This document shows, one piece after another, positions 1 to 12,568 of a stretch of 64,000 nucleotides of DNA. The translations under genes were made by a program, and so were the position numbers. Source of the DNA: Hyphodiscus hymeniophilus (taxonomy: Eukaryota > Ascomycota > Leotiomycetes > Helotiales > Hyphodiscaceae); the NCBI GenBank assembly GCA_016508695.1, contig VNKQ01000020.1, positions 895,989-959,988 on the forward strand, in the 5' to 3' direction. The first letter of the stretch is position 1; every line of letters starts with the position of its first letter. Below the pieces are notes generated by a model. That model saw only the letters and a list, made by a program, of their open reading frames with translations. It made no database searches and was not told the origin of the DNA.

Positions 1-16
1 TTGGGACTCTGCGAAT

Positions 17-1924
17 ATGCGATTCTCAAGTTGTGTATCCGCTCTGGCAATTGGAGTCAGTCTTGTGTCCGCGGCTCATCACTCTGGGAGGAGCTGGCAG
101 CACGTTGGAAAAAAGGATATACCTCACAAGTCGCGCAGGAGAGAAGTCCCCCAGATTCAACAACGCTCTGATTCCGCTCAGTATCTTACAAATACGACCA
201 CCAGTAAGTTTCCAGCCTTGTGCGTTCGAAATCGAATCTTACGAGCCCTCAGAATACTCGGTAAATGGCACTGGTATCCCAGATGTCAACTTTGATATTG
301 GAGAGTCCTATGCCGGTCTGATGCCCATCTCCAAATCAAAGAACGAGACCAGAGAGTTATATTTCTGGTTCTTCCCCTCCGAAAACGTTGATGCTAGTGA
401 CGAAATCTTGATTTGGCTGAACGGAGGAGTGAGCCTTCCTTTTCAACTTCCAAACTCCAATGAACTTTGCTAAAGTCTTGGTAGCCTGGATGCTCATCCC
501 TTGAAGGTCTCCTCCAAGAGAATGGTCCTTTTATCTGGCAATACGGAACGTTTGAGCCGGTTCCAAATCCCTATACTTGGGTCAATCTCACGAACGTTGT
601 CTGGGTGGAGCAACCGGTTGGAACCGGCTTCTCACAAGGAACACCAACAGCCACCAGTGAAACTGATGTTGCAGCCCAATTCTTGGGATTTTGGGAGAAT
701 TTTGTGGATACCTTCAGCCTGCAGAATCGTAAGGTCTTCATTGCGGGAGAATCATATGCCGGATACTACGTTCCTTATATCGCAGATGCGATGTTGAACA
801 AAAATAATACTCAGGTGTGTTTCGTCTAAATAATGGAGAGTTCAAGCTGACAAGGGTGTAGTATTACGACGTTGAAGCTACCATGATCTACGACCCCTCG
901 ACTTCATACGATGCCATTCAGAATGATATTCCAACGGTTCAATTTGTCGACTACTGGGGCGGTCTCTTTCCATTCAACGATACCTACAAGGATTTCCTCC
1001 ACACCTCAGCCGAAACTTGTGGCTACAACGATTTCATCAATACGTATCTCACATTTCCTCCACCTGGGCCGCTCCCCGGACCCGCAGATCTCCCTGGCCT
1101 AGATGAACATGGAGACACGAAAGACGAGTGCTCGCTCTGGAATTCCGTTACCAACGAGATCGCAAATGTAAACCCATGCTTCGATGTCTATCAAGTGGCA
1201 ACCACCTGCCCTGAGCTTTGGGATGTGCTCGGGTTCCCAGGTTCATTCCCTTACGTGCCGGAAGGAGCCTCGATATACTTCAACAGGTCCGATGTACAGA
1301 AAGCGATCAATGCACCGATCCAAGAATGGGAGGAGTGTTCGAATGGCGTTTTCGTCCATCATGATCGAAGTCCTCCATCAGGCGTCAGTGTTTTGCCAGG
1401 AGTTATTGAACGAAGCAAGCGCACCATCATTGGCCATGGAGTGAGTGATCCTGTGACGTCGTATCCTGGAAGATGACTGACGGCTTCAAGGCTCTTGACA
1501 TGATCTTAGTTTCGAACGGAACGCTGATGATGATCCAAAATATGACTTGGAATGGTGCTCAAGGTTTCCAGACCAAGCCCACTGAGCCTTTCTACGTTCC
1601 ATACCACGATGAACCAAGTGAATCAACCCTTGCTGGTTCTGGAGTCTTTGGAACAACGCACACCGAGAGAGGTCTTACATGGGTGTCTATTGATCTCGCA
1701 GGCCATAGTAAACTCCCTTTGCCGGAAATTCTGAGTAGACATACTGACTTAAGACTTAAGTGATTCCGCAATATGCTCCTTCTGCTTCTTACAGACACGT
1801 TGAGCTCTTGCTGGGAAGAATTGATTCTCTTTCGAGTACAGTACCTTTCACAACGGATGCACACCTACAGCCTAATGCCACGCTTGGAAACGGAACAGCC
1901 CCACCTGTCAAACGAGGGCTATAA
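17..1924 (+). CDS. Secreted serine carboxypeptidase (peptidase family S10)
   Basis: Spliced model 17-203, 253-428, 485-814, 862-1440, 1491-1707, 1761-1924 gives 550 residues in frame. An N-terminal hydrophobic signal peptide (residues 1-19, ending VSA) points to secretion or the vacuole. The family motif WLNGGPGCSSLEG is rebuilt across the second intron. The nucleophile motif GESYAGYYVPYIA places the catalytic Ser at about residue 211. The presumed Asp is in ALDMILVSNG (about 427) and the His in SIDLAGHM (about 496). The fourth intron splits the codon after GH. Several N-glycosylation sequons (NGT, NMT, NAT) fit a secreted enzyme. S10 enzymes remove C-terminal amino acids at acidic pH. The gene starts only 16 bases into the window, so its promoter lies outside. 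Family assignment is firm; substrate preference cannot be read from sequence. Confidence 0.93.
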
Positions 1925-2187
1925 GCCTGTGAAAGTAGATGATACGTATGGCAATGTTAAAATATAGACCTCACGAACATACGTAATGTCTGAACACCCA
2001 GTAGCTTTCCATTGTTTCATGTGAGGGGACTATTGAACCATGCGACGCCTAGATACCCAGACTCCGTCGCTCCCAAAATGTGTTTTTATACATCGGCCTC
2101 AGCCGTAAAGAACATTTCGATCGTCTCATGTCCCATTTCTCCGATCTCATCCGTTGTATGCAACCATCCCATATCGAAAATGTCCTT

Positions 2188-2910
2188 TCATCCCTTACTC
2201 CACATCCCCTCACTCTCCCGATCCTTCCTCATCCCATCTAGCACCCCAACCAATCCACCCCTCCTCAACCTCTCCAGCACCACCGTCATCCCCTCTTTGG
2301 ACTTCCCCAATTGATTCTCCGTCTTGCGACTCGCAATAGCCTCAATGCTTCTCTGGATCCCATTTGTACTCCAACTCGCCAGAAAACCCTTCTTCTCCTC
2401 CTCACCCTCCCCATCCCCCTTCCTCGCCCTGGCTCTCAGTCTATCTCCCAAGCGACTCCTAAACATGACCGTAGTAACCACGCCGGTGGTCCCTTCGCCT
2501 ACTCCAGAGCCATCACCGACCTCGCTCGAATCCACCCTCCTCTGGAATTCCTGACTCTCAACAACGCTCAGTATTCCCGTCCAATCTAGATTCTTACTCT
2601 CTGTCCTCATCCATCCCTCCTTGACGTCGATCGTGCTCGTCTCTAGAATATAGCTCTCGCTGCGGCCACCTGATACATTTCCGAGTACGGATTTTGGCAG
2701 CAGCTTTAGAACTGCTGGGGGCAATCTGCTGCTCTTCCTATGTATCCTCGTAGTATGCAGCTGTCCTGTCGCTTCATCTATGGAGCGGGAGATGGTGTCG
2801 GAGGAGAGCACGTGTGTGCTGTATGGGTTTGGATAGCGGAGGAAGTAGGCGAGTGTGACGGCAGGGAAGGAGTAGTCATATGTGTAGGAGGACTCGTAGA
2901 ATTTCACCAT
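2188..2910 (-). CDS. PRELI/MSF1-domain mitochondrial lipid-transfer protein (Ups1-like)
   Basis: Intronless, 240 residues. The first 170 residues follow the PRELI/MSF1 pattern: an aromatic N-terminus (MVKFYESSYTYDYSF), then RYPNPYSTHVLSSDTISR and the TTRIHRKSSRLP segment, which resemble Ups1 more than Ups2. Proteins of this family pair with Mdm35 in the mitochondrial intermembrane space; Ups1 carries phosphatidic acid for cardiolipin synthesis. An insertion rich in Gly, Arg and Glu (about residues 135-175) separates the core from a final helix (NGIQRSIEAIASRKTENQ) typical of the domain end. The gene is divergent from the Trp-tRNA synthetase gene with 254 bp between start codons. Ups1 versus Ups2/Ups3 identity is inferred from those motifs. 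Confidence 0.85.
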   Translation of the reverse strand: MVKFYESSYTYDYSFPAVTLAYFLRYPNPYSTHVLSSDTISRSIDEATGQLHTTRIHRKSSRLPPAVLKLLPKSVLGNVSGGRSESYILETSTIDVKEGWMRTESKNLDWTGILSVVESQEFQRRVDSSEVGDGSGVGEGTTGVVTTVMFRSRLGDRLRARARKGDGEGEEEKKGFLASWSTNGIQRSIEAIASRKTENQLGKSKEGMTVVLERLRRGGLVGVLDGMRKDRESEGMWSKG

Positions 2911-3164
2911 TTTGAGTGATGGGTTCGCATCGTTTGGAGAAGTTTGGTCAATTGTTGATGGAGATAGGGAGGGGTTGATGGTGATGATGCGTGTGGTGTC
3001 AGATTGGCCCGAGGGACTTTTTGCCTCTCTTTACCCCGGATTGGCTAAATCACACCGCTGCCCAAAACGTTGGCCCAAGTCGGGCAAAATAAAGTCGACT
3101 CATATCCCACTTCGCACAAAAGAACAGCCAGAAAACAACAACATACCAGCAGGAGCTTGCGATA

Positions 3165-4785
3165 ATGACTGAACCAGAACCCTCCACCGTTGCCGCTCTG
3201 GCTGCCGATGCGCCTTCCACAAAGCAATCTGTGGACCCATACAACGTCTCCGGAGAAATAGGAGCAGACGGGATTGCGAAAGCTATCGACTACTCAAAAC
3301 TGGTTGAGGAATTTGGCACAAAGAAGATCTTGGATGAGGATCTGAAGAGATTTGAGGAAGTTACGGGGCATAAACCACATCGATTTATGAGGAGAGGAAT
3401 CGTTTTCAGTCATAGAGATCTCAATCTGATCTTGGACCGCCATGAGAGAGGTGAACCTTTCTTTTTGTATACGGGACGAGGGCCTAGTAGTGATAGCATG
3501 CACATTGGACATACCATTCCTTTCGACTTCACCAAGTAAGTTTCTCTCCTAAGTCTTGGAAAGGTTTCTTCTTACGGCACGTTTTACGGCACTTGGTCCA
3601 ATTCTCGATTTTCTGCTAATCCCTCACAGATACCTGCAAGATGTCTTCGACGTGCCACTGATCATCATGATGACCGATGATGAAAAATACATCTTTGGTG
3701 GCCCAGAGCGAACGATCGAGGCTGTACAGAGCTACACAAGGACCAACGTCAAGGACATCATTTCCGCCGGATTCGATCCCAAAAAGACCTTCATTTTCAG
3801 CGACTTCGATTTCATGGGGGGCGCTTTCTACCGGAATGTTGCACGAATGTCCAAGCACATTACTCTCAATGTTGCACGAGCAGTGTTTGGTTTCAATGAA
3901 AGGTACATCTAAACCTTATAGAAAGACTTGCGACTCACCCTGGCTTGATTGCCTAAATCCAATCCCACCATTGCAGTACAAGTTTGCTGATTTGAACATA
4001 GCTCTAATATTGGAAAGATCCATTTCGGCGCAATACAGGGTGCAACGTCCTTTGCATCCTCGTTTCCCCACATATTTGGAGACGATGAGTCAATTACGAC
4101 TCAAATACCATGTCTCATTCCTTGTGCCATCGACCAAGATCCATATTTCCGGATGACACGAGACGTTGCGGCTCGCCTTCACTTCGCTAAGCCCGCTTTG
4201 ATTCATTCCAGCTTCCTTGATGCTCTGCAAGGCCCAGGAACGAAAATGAGTGCTTCGATAGAATCGTCTGCGATCTTCATGAAAGATAGTGCGAAGGACA
4301 TAAAAAGTAAAATTAACAAATACGCGTTTTCAGGCGGACAAATGACGGTCGAGGAACACAGAGAGAAAGGGGGAAATGCTGATGTAGACGTCTCATATCT
4401 GTACCTCAGGTTCTTCATGGAGGATGACGAGGAACTGGCCAGGATCAAAAAAGAGTATGAGACCGGGAAGTTGTTGACGGGAGAATTAAAGGCCCTTTGC
4501 ATTCAGCATTTACAAGAATACGTCAAAGCATTCCAAGACCGAAGAGAAAGGGTTACGGACGAGACCGTGCAGGATTTCATGGCGCAGAAGAGGTTGGTCT
4601 TCAGTGGCAACCCGAATGCGAAGGTGGCGTTAAACGAGGGTGGTGAGACTGGACTGGAAGGGAAAATGGGTGAGGTCAAGGTCGAGGAGAAGACGAAGAA
4701 TCAACTGAAGAAGGAAGCAAAGGAGAAGGCGATTGCGGAAAAGAAAGCTGCCAAGGAAGCTAGCAAGGCAAAAGAGACAGAATAG
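3165..4785 (+). CDS. wrs1: Cytoplasmic tryptophan--tRNA ligase
   Basis: Exons 3165-3535, 3630-3902 and 4002-4785 give 475 residues. This class I aminoacyl-tRNA synthetase charges tRNA-Trp in the cytosol. Key motifs are visible: the HIGH signature (SMHIGHTIPF, residues 113-116), the eukaryotic TDDEKYIF segment, IQGATSF and CLIPCAIDQDPYFRMTRD in the Trp-binding region, and KMSAS (296-300) in place of KMSKS, as is usual in eukaryotic TrpRS. The tail from about residue 430 is rich in Lys, Glu and Ala (KEAKEKAIAEKKAAKEA), a common eukaryotic extension. There is no presequence, so this is the cytosolic and not the mitochondrial enzyme. The second intron (3903-4001) splits an AGC codon in NESSNIGK. 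Confidence 0.96.
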
Positions 4786-5269
4786 ATGAGGGTGTTTTGC
4801 GAGCATGATACCCAGCTCGAAGAAATGATAAATAGGGCCTTTAAACGTCTTTTGGCTTTCATAGCCCCACACCAGTCTATTGAGTACCTGACAATCGCAA
4901 GATCACCAAAATAGCACTGCTTGCTTTCTCTTTCTAGTACATGATGGCACAGTCACTCTGAACCCCAGCGTAACCCGTTTTAGCAACAAATCATCGTTCA
5001 ATCGTCCAACGCAACTGATCCTAGCTATCTTGCCGCCTGCGCATCAGCTATCTAGCCGCTCATTCAAAACCGAATCAACAGCTGCTACAATAATCAGGAC
5101 CAAATCTACTCGCTTCGATCTAAGCAAGTACTTGATATCGTGAACTATGTTGATACCCAGATTAGTCGTGCTCAAAGTGTCATCTTGAAGCATACATTAC
5201 ATAGGGACTCGCAATATTGGATGAGGAATGTAGCCATTTAGCTCTATAAATATGGGAACTGGATAAGTT
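4786..5269. other. Intergenic spacer between convergent genes
   Basis: The 3' flanks of the Trp-tRNA synthetase (plus) and the TFIIIC subunit (minus) meet here. Only short AT-rich stretches are visible; no reading frame, RNA gene or repeat is supported. Confidence 0.6.
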
Positions 5270-6621
5270 CTAAGCTTCATTAACATCCTCCCCATATTCG
5301 TCGATGTCGCCGAATTCGTTCTCATCATAGAACAGACCCTCAGTTACGTTCTCGTCGTACTCTCCTGCATAGTCCTCCATTTCCTCATCCTCGTCTTCGT
5401 TCTCGTCCTCATCCTCATCACCATCCCCGTTCGCTTCTATCTCCCATCTCCGTGGGGTCGTCATGGATCCAGTCTCTCGATCGGAGGCTCCATCACCACT
5501 GCCAGGTATTACATCCCTATTCAGTCTCATGACTCCATGAGCATCGTGACTGAGACCTCTAATTCGCCTCCTGCTTCTACCTTGCCTACGGCTCTCTGCT
5601 AGCCATTTCTCCTGTACCGCATTCGCCATCTGATCCTCCCTATCCAGCTCCGCCAATCTCATACTAGCTTTCTGGACGCTGACAACACTATTGTTCTTCT
5701 TCACAATTTTCTGCATCTTCTTCCTCTCCTCATCCCTCTGCTGCGCGAAATGTGCTTTCCATTCCATCCTCGAGAACTTCTTGACCGTATTCACAGTAAC
5801 CTCATCCTCATCTCCCCTCTCCCCTTTCAAATCCATCAAACTTTGCAAGAACCTCGCTTGGGCCTTTCGCTTGTCTGAAGCTTGCGTGCCCACTGGAATG
5901 AGCAAAGTTGGGTCCTTGGGATAACCGTTTCTAGTGCGTTTATAGACGGTTGGAGCTGAAGACTGCTTTTTGGGTTCCACGTGAGCAGCGTTGGAGGTGA
6001 TGCGTACGGAGCTAGCAGCAAGCAGGTCGACATGTCCGGGGAGATGCCGAAGTACCGGCAGTGTGCTGTTTGCATCGTGCTGTGTGAAAAGCAACTCGGT
6101 GCCTAGGTTCGAGGCCCATTGGCAGGAATAGACGGTTCCTTTATATGCCACAATCGGGTTTCTACTATGTAAGCCCAAGATTTGGATGCTAGATGATCTG
6201 CCACTTTCATCCTCAGATCCACTGGACCCGGGACTGCTTGGCGCATCGCGGTCAATGTGATCTGCGTCTGGTCGAGGGGTTTGAAGTAACGTCCCGTTCG
6301 CATCTGCAGTTTTGCTCTTCTGAGCATCAAGTTCCGAGTTCAGCCATGTCGTCTTGAAGTTTCTCCTTAATTCGTTGCCGCTTGCCCCTAGCTTGTGTTT
6401 ACGATCGGGATTTGTAAGGTCGAGGGTCACATAGTATGTCTGCAGAGAGAGATTAGCGATGTGATTCTTTGATAGCGAAATAGGGTTACCTCGGCCTCAG
6501 TTGTAGAATACTCATATTCCCAATCGTCGGGATTCTCTGATGCATTTGCGTCTTCAAATTCGAGCTCCTGGTCTTCAGGTGGGCTGTTTTCTGCCAATGA
6601 AGGCGTTTCGGGCTGCGCCAT
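5270..6621 (-). CDS. TFIIIC subunit with triple-barrel domain (Sfc7/Tfc7/GTF3C6-like)
   Basis: Two exons, 6490-6621 and 5270-6439, joined across a 50-nt intron, give 433 residues. The first ATG in frame is at 6621; the codon before it is GTG. The N-terminal third carries the TFIIIC triple-barrel pattern: DDWEYEYSTTEAETYYVTLDL, then NPIVAYKGTVYSCQWASNLGTELLF and LRHLPGHVDLLAASSVRI. The domain belongs to the tau-A subcomplex of the RNA polymerase III factor that binds tRNA gene promoters. The middle (about 190-330) is charged and helix-rich. The end is extremely acidic (runs of Asp and Glu), followed by GLFYDENEFGDIDEYGED. The fold assignment is good; the exact subunit name is inferred. Confidence 0.82.
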
Positions 6622-6999
6622 CACGGTCTGTGATGGGGATGGAGGTATCTTCGTAAGTGCTGCTCAAGAGGCATCGGATTCGGCGGTTGGTGGAATGTAG
6701 CGGAAGTTTGTGGTGCTCCAAGGTGGGCCAATTTGAAGCTTTAATTGTAGATAGAGTTGAGGTGAGTGACAAAGTGGGACGGACCCGGGGTTGATGCCTG
6801 AGGCATAATAGCAATTTCTTCTTACCTACCCTACCTCCAGCTCAGTCCCAGCTGGGTTTACATTCAGGGGCAAAATAAGTAATTATGAATCCTGTTTCAA
6901 AGAAGATCCTCCGAATTAGGTATGATAACATTTCTTTCAATGCATGCCAAAATTTGGAAAGGAATTCATGTATCACTGAGACCGGTTTGCACAACCCTC
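6622..6999. other. Intergenic spacer upstream of the TFIIIC subunit gene
   Basis: This is the 5' flank of the TFIIIC gene and the 3' flank of the methyltransferase gene. I see no further gene, RNA or repeat in it. Confidence 0.55.
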
Positions 7000-7924
7000 T
7001 CACTTCGTCAGAATACCCATAACATGTGGTATGACCTGGTACGAAGGCTCCAACTCAGGTTGCTGCAAATCAACCTTGCTCCAACGTCCAGAAGCTCTCA
7101 GCCACTTCTCAGTATCCCTCGTGATCGAACATCCTCCGAGGAAATGCGGCCATGGGATGTCTACCAGAGCTGCTCACATCAGCAAAGTCTACCTGTCCCA
7201 AAGAGTGCCACTCACCTTGGTACGCCGCAATGAACCTTCCATGATGTGTAACCACATGCTCATAGACAATCCATTGTCCACCTTCCTTCACATACCCATA
7301 CAACGCATTGATCATTTCCTTTGGCTTTGGGACCGAGCAAAGGCATTGAATCGTAACGATAGAATCGACCTCTCCCATCCCAACCCATGTCTCTCCTAAT
7401 TCCTCCACACCCACCGGAACAATCTCGTAAATATCACTCAGACCAGCCTCCTTGACTCGTCTGCGAAGCAATTCATGATGGTCCCTATTTGGCTCAACGC
7501 CATAGACTTTTGTGACTTTCTCTTTGTCGTATAAGTTAACCCACTCCCCACTCCCGGGACCAATTTCAAGCACCACGCCTCGCGCCTGGGAGATCAGAGG
7601 CCTGACTCTGGGAATAGCATTCTCGCGGGTTTCAGGTCCTACTCTACCCCAGAAGCGGGCGAACCAGGCGTCTTTGAGCTTGGACGGGGAGAGCAGGACT
7701 GAGAACTGGAGCGTGATGAGGAGGTTGAATATTGTAACAGGCAGGTAGGAGGCTGAAAAGCACATGAAATGCCAGGGGTCGATCAGATGCCACAAAACAT
7801 CCATATATTTTTCGAACATCGTGGTTGAATCTTCTTGGGCAGACTTCAAGGATTTATAGTGATACGAGAGTTTTGGGGAATCGAAGATGTGGGTGGTGTG
7901 GAAGTTATATGTGAGTTTCGGCAT
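7000..7924 (-). CDS. SAM-dependent methyltransferase (Methyltransf_11 / METTL7-like)
   Basis: Exons 7216-7924 and 7000-7169 (46-nt intron) encode 292 residues. The unspliced frame would stop early; splicing restores a conserved-looking end (WPHFLGGCSITRDTEKWLRASG). Motif I of the Rossmann methyltransferase fold is VVLEIGPGSGEW; the acidic residue after strand 2 is in VYGVEPNRD; the strand 4 region is VDSIVTIQCLCSVP. A hydrophobic N-terminal segment (about residues 45-75, WHFMCFSASYLPVTIFNLLITLQF) suggests membrane association, as in METTL7-type proteins. An alternative start at the Met about 36 residues in would resemble other fungal members more closely. The substrate is unknown. Confidence 0.85.
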
Positions 7925-8792
7925 TATCTGCCCGCTCCTAGCGCCTGATACCCGTGCCGGTTAACAAATCAGCACCAAATAAGGAGCAGCATAGATGAAT
8001 GAGTCAGAACGAGCCTGATGTAAGCCAGTATTGAAGTTACGCTGAGATGAAAGCTTCACCAATCATGTATCATGTATCAAGTGGGCTATCTAACTCGAAG
8101 AGGGGAGGCTGCAGGAGTAGAGAAGATTAATCCATCTCATAAAATCCTGCGCAGCAGATATGCAAACTAAAACTGTGTCATTCAGGTCCTATAGTTCAGT
8201 TTCGACAGGTTGCGTGGCTATTGGTAGTCCGAAGGGGGTTGGGTTGGGTGATATAAAGGAAAACGTTGGGTTGGGTCCATAGGCCTTATCTCCCAATTTT
8301 TGTAGCCTCTAAAATTGGAGTTCTCGAACAGTCTAATATGATTAGTGCGAATATATACGTTATGATCCTTTTTCGTGATCATAGTTGTCCGACGACCTCC
8401 CTCGCTTACACTTCTGCCCCTGGATTAAGCGAAGGGTAGCCAACCCATAGGTAGACTAAAACCGACCTAAGAACTCGGGATACAAGCGCAAATCTGTCTA
8501 TCTAGGCTCACGACCTGGTTGGTTCATTCAAGGTGCCAAATTCTTCCGGATTTTTGACCCATTCTGATTTATACTGACTGAGCTGGCTTCACACTCGAGA
8601 GCGCAAGTCGTCATCCGCACTCGAGGAATCAAAGACTTGTAACTATGACCCTTCCTGACATTTGGATCGGAGACTTTTCTAATAGACGAGTAGGCACTCA
8701 ACAGTCAGATTTTCAATTCAGGCAGCATGAATGAACACTTAGGTGAAGGTCAAGTTGATTTTGCTTCCTTGCCCACTTCCCATATCTAATCC
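7925..8792. other. Intergenic spacer, no gene seen
   Basis: Lies between the methyltransferase start and the 3' end of the Prp2-like helicase gene. No frame with coding character and no RNA gene was recognised. A short GGGTTGGG motif recurs at about 8234-8275. Confidence 0.55.
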
Positions 8793-11700
8793 TCAAAGCA
8801 CAGCCCGTGCCTTCGACGCCTTCGGCATCTTCTTGTCCTCCAACGCCTCCACATCCTGCTTCTTGAAGTAGTGTGGAGCAACTTCATACAGCCATTCTAC
8901 CTTGATCGGCATCACACTTCTCGCATATTCCTTCGATGTCTGCACCATTTCAAAAAAGCAAATAGCTCTGATTGGTGGATCCGAAGCCATTAAGACGCTG
9001 CTAGGGTGGATGTAGACAGACGTGCTCTTCTTCATCGTTCGGTAGCTGTCGCCACCCCGCTCCAGTTTTGCCGAGTTGACGAAATAACCCGATAGAATGG
9101 CCTTTTGTATCGGAACGACGTCGGTGCTGCCACAGCTCGACATCGTGACTTCCACTCTTTCACAAAGTGCCAGAAGTTGATCTTTGACATCTCTTGCCCG
9201 GGTCAAAGATCGTTGCTGCAGGAAGTTCTCCTTAGCCCAGATAGGGCTGAAGTCGGCGTCGCACCATTGCGAGAAAATATTCAGGTAGGTCGTCATGTCG
9301 CCTCCTTCTTTTACTGTGAAGCGAGCACTGTAAAGTAATTAGTGCCCCGGCCCCATGAGCAATCTCAGAAGACTTACCGGGCTGAATCTGCATGAATCTT
9401 CTTATCTTTAGGCCTGAAAAATAGGGACCCAGCCTCATCCAACATTGCAATGATTGATACTATCTCCTCGACACAGCCGAGGGCGTCAGCAGCTAGGATG
9501 CTCCGCGCGGCCATTGGACTAAAGACCCGCAAGTTAGCACTTTTTGAATCTAAGAGATTATCAGGAGTAGGGAGTGTACTTTATAGGCAATTCAGCCATC
9601 TTGCGGCCAATCTTTGTCAAAGCTCCTTGGTGGTTCAAGGCTTGCAAGCTGAAGAGTTGCGTCAGTGCTTGGATCAAAACCTGCGGTGCCAGAGTAGTCA
9701 GTGACTGTTTTATAAGAAAACTTTGAGAAGAAGTTGTCTAAAAATCTGAGGCGGACTTGGGCAGGGATTACGACATACCTCTGGGCTCGGAGAATCAATC
9801 CAATCGAAACCCAATACATCGTTAACTCCGAGTGACTTCAGGGTTAGCGTCAGGGGGCAAAGGTCTGCTCGTAAGATTTCTGGCATAGTAGACTCCTCCA
9901 TTTCATTGTAAAAAGCCCATTTCGTGCTGTGAGAGAAGCCCAAGTTAGCATTGCTCGTTTGAGTAGGCATTAGTGAGGAACAGCTACAGAGTACCTACTA
10001 TAATCGGAAACATTTACCAGGTCCAACTCTACCAGCCCTTCCCTTCCTTTGATTTGCAGAGGCTCGTGAACAAGGGACCGTCACGAGTTGACTAAGACCT
10101 GTGGTCGGATTGAACACGTTCTGTTTCTCAAATCCAGGATCAATAACGTAGACGATTCCGTCGATAGTCAAACTCGTCTCCGCGATGTTGGTGGCGAGGA
10201 CCACTTTCCTAGCGTTCGGAGGGGTCGGCTCGAAGATCTTGGCTTGTTGATCACTAGGCAGCGCCGAGTAAATACGGGCGACGATGAGCTCGGGAATTCG
10301 AGACCCGAGCTTCCTGCAAATCTCCTCAATATTGGTAGCCGCAGCTTCGATTTCTTCCTCTCCAGTCAAGAAAACTAGAATATCGCCTCCGAGAGGTTGA
10401 GAGCTAAGTGTGACGATTAGTCACTGACACCTAAAGTCGGGATCCATCCTCTTACGCATGTATTTGAAATATTGTACTAACACAACCCGCGAGGTAATTG
10501 GCCTCTGGTTCGGGAGTGAAATGGACCGACACAGGAAACGTTCTTCCTTCAACCGAGAACACTGGACACTTATTGAAATAGTCTGAAAATTTCATGGAAT
10601 CTATTGTCGCAGAACTGATGATCAGCTTGAATTCCGGGCGGACCTCACATAGATCTTTCAAGATTGCGCATAGTAAGTCCGTCGACAGAGTTCTCTCGTG
10701 GGCTTCGTCCAACATAATGGCTGAATAACTACTAAGACTTGCGTCGGAAGCCAGCTCTCGGAGCAGCATACCATCTGTACAAAACTATTATTACCAATGG
10801 AAGCTTAGGAGTTGTGGGTGACTAGCCTGTTAGATACTTTATGACAGTTTTGTCGCTTGTCTGATTCTCGAATCGAATAGAATATCCAACTGTTGTCCCT
10901 ACTTTACACCCTATCTCGTCCGAAACACGGGCAGCAACGGACATGGCGGCTACTCTTCTAGGCTGTGTACACCCTACACAAAGGCCATCCTTGGTATATC
11001 CTGCCTCATGCAGGTATTGGGTCAATTGCGTCGTCTTTCCGGACCCAGTCTCTCCAACGACGACGAGGATTTGATGGTCGCTGATTGCTGACAAGAATTC
11101 ATCTCGGTAACCATAGATCGGGAGACTCTTTCGCGTGTCCTCAATGGACTGCGCCTTTTTCTCTGCGGCATCAAGTTGACTTGCAAGGAAAGCCTGTTCC
11201 TTGGTCATGCCCTCGATAGCCGTCGCTGAGTCGATTAACCATTTGATACCCTGCTCCTCGTCAAGTATATAATCGTACTCGCCCTGATCTACTCTTTCCG
11301 TACTCTTTACCTGCGATTTGGCTTTTGATGCTTGATCTCGTTCCCATTCCTCATGCTCTGTGACATATCGCTCCATACCATATTCATCGCGATCGACGTA
11401 GCGCTTGTACATAGCATCTTCCTTCTTCTTCTTATCGATCTTGCCCTTCTCCGTGAAATAGTCGTCAGGCATCGCATAGCCATCGAGATGATCGTCGATT
11501 CGAAGTCTCTCTTCTGCAATTCGGAGAACCTCCCTGTTCTTCGCAAATTCGGCCTTCTCCTTCTCTGAGAGTCTAGCACCACTTCGTAATTCCTCAGTTT
11601 CCTCTGCAACCTGCTTTCTCAAGAGTGCCAGTCGTTCCGTCTCTCGCTTCTTTAAATAGTCTTGTCGCGATCGCTCCCTCAGATCAGGAAGAGCGGCACT

Positions 11701-12171
11701 CCGAGCAGCTGCGTCTTCTGCCAGCGCACGCCTTTGAGCCATCGCGTTGCCTTCTTTGGTAGAAGAACGATCTTCAACTATCTTCTTCGTCTTGTCGGCA
11801 TCTCTGGTTTGCAGTCGCTTAGCGAAGGCATCTCGCTCCTCTCGATCGATCCTGTCTGCCCTTTCTTCCTCAGTCTCGTTCGGAGGCGATTCCTCTCGGT
11901 CAATCTTCATTCTTTTGGGAGAGGGCTGCTGAAACATGGCCTCCTCTTCAGATATGTACTCTTCATCGCCCCATCGGTCATCATCGTTCGTGTCTTGTTT
12001 TCGTATGGTCTTTGATCGGTGATGTTCGGACTCGCGGCGAGGTGAACGCTCTCTACTTCTTTCTTGGCGCTTTTTCTTGTCGCGATGTCTGCGCTTCTCT
12101 TTCTTCTCTACTCTCGTGGGGCCGACTTCCTCTTCGTCCATAGGAACGAAGGCATATTTACTTGCAGGCAT
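8793..12171 (-). CDS. prp2: Pre-mRNA-splicing DEAH-box ATP-dependent RNA helicase (Prp2/DHX16-like)
   Basis: Seven exons: 10827-12171, 10456-10774, 9999-10403, 9779-9926, 9580-9680, 9378-9518, 8793-9327, giving 997 residues in frame. The N-terminal 340 residues are charged, RS/RE-rich and low complexity. The motor follows: P-loop GETGSGKTTQ (373-382), TQPRRVAA, DEAH (about 471-474), SAT in IISSATID, LTGEEEI, TNIAETSLTIDG and motif VI QRKGRAGR. Then come the winged-helix/ratchet and OB-fold regions (ALTKIGRKMAELP, CEERVEV-type segment, LYEVAPHYF). Prp2/DHX16 remodels the activated spliceosome before the first step. The lysine-rich end (KKMPKASKARAVL) matches the DHX16 branch rather than Prp16, Prp22 or Prp43. 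Intron 1 appears to start with GC rather than GT. Confidence 0.94.
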
Positions 12172-12568
12172 TTTGTCGGCGATTTCTGGAAGTTGGTGTT
12201 AGCAAATTGATTCGGTGCATTCGTACACGGGAGCACAGACTTAGTGAAAGAAGAAGGAAGAAAGCGACTTAAGTAGGTGCAGCTTAAATATCAACATCGA
12301 AATGAGGCTGTTTATTATCCAAAACTGGAGTAGCTTCTGATGGATCGCGGAAAATGATTTGGCCGATGATCCGTGCGTTACAGTAATTGAGTAGGCTAGT
12401 AGACAAAGTGTCCAGAGTGTTATCTTGGGACGGTAAATCTCGCCTGCTTCAGCGCCTTTCTTGTAAACAATTCATGATTCTAGTCTCTCATTTAGCCCCA
12501 TGATTTTCTTCACTCAGTCTGCCTGAAGACTTGGTTTTATCTTTTCGCGGCGTGTCATAGGCGCAAAC
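12172..12568. promoter_or_regulatory. Shared divergent promoter region of the Prp2-like and Scj1-like genes
   Basis: This is 397 bp between two divergent start codons, so both promoters must lie here or overlap their 5' leaders. I could not identify a convincing specific element such as a TATA box or a stress element. Confidence 0.5.
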
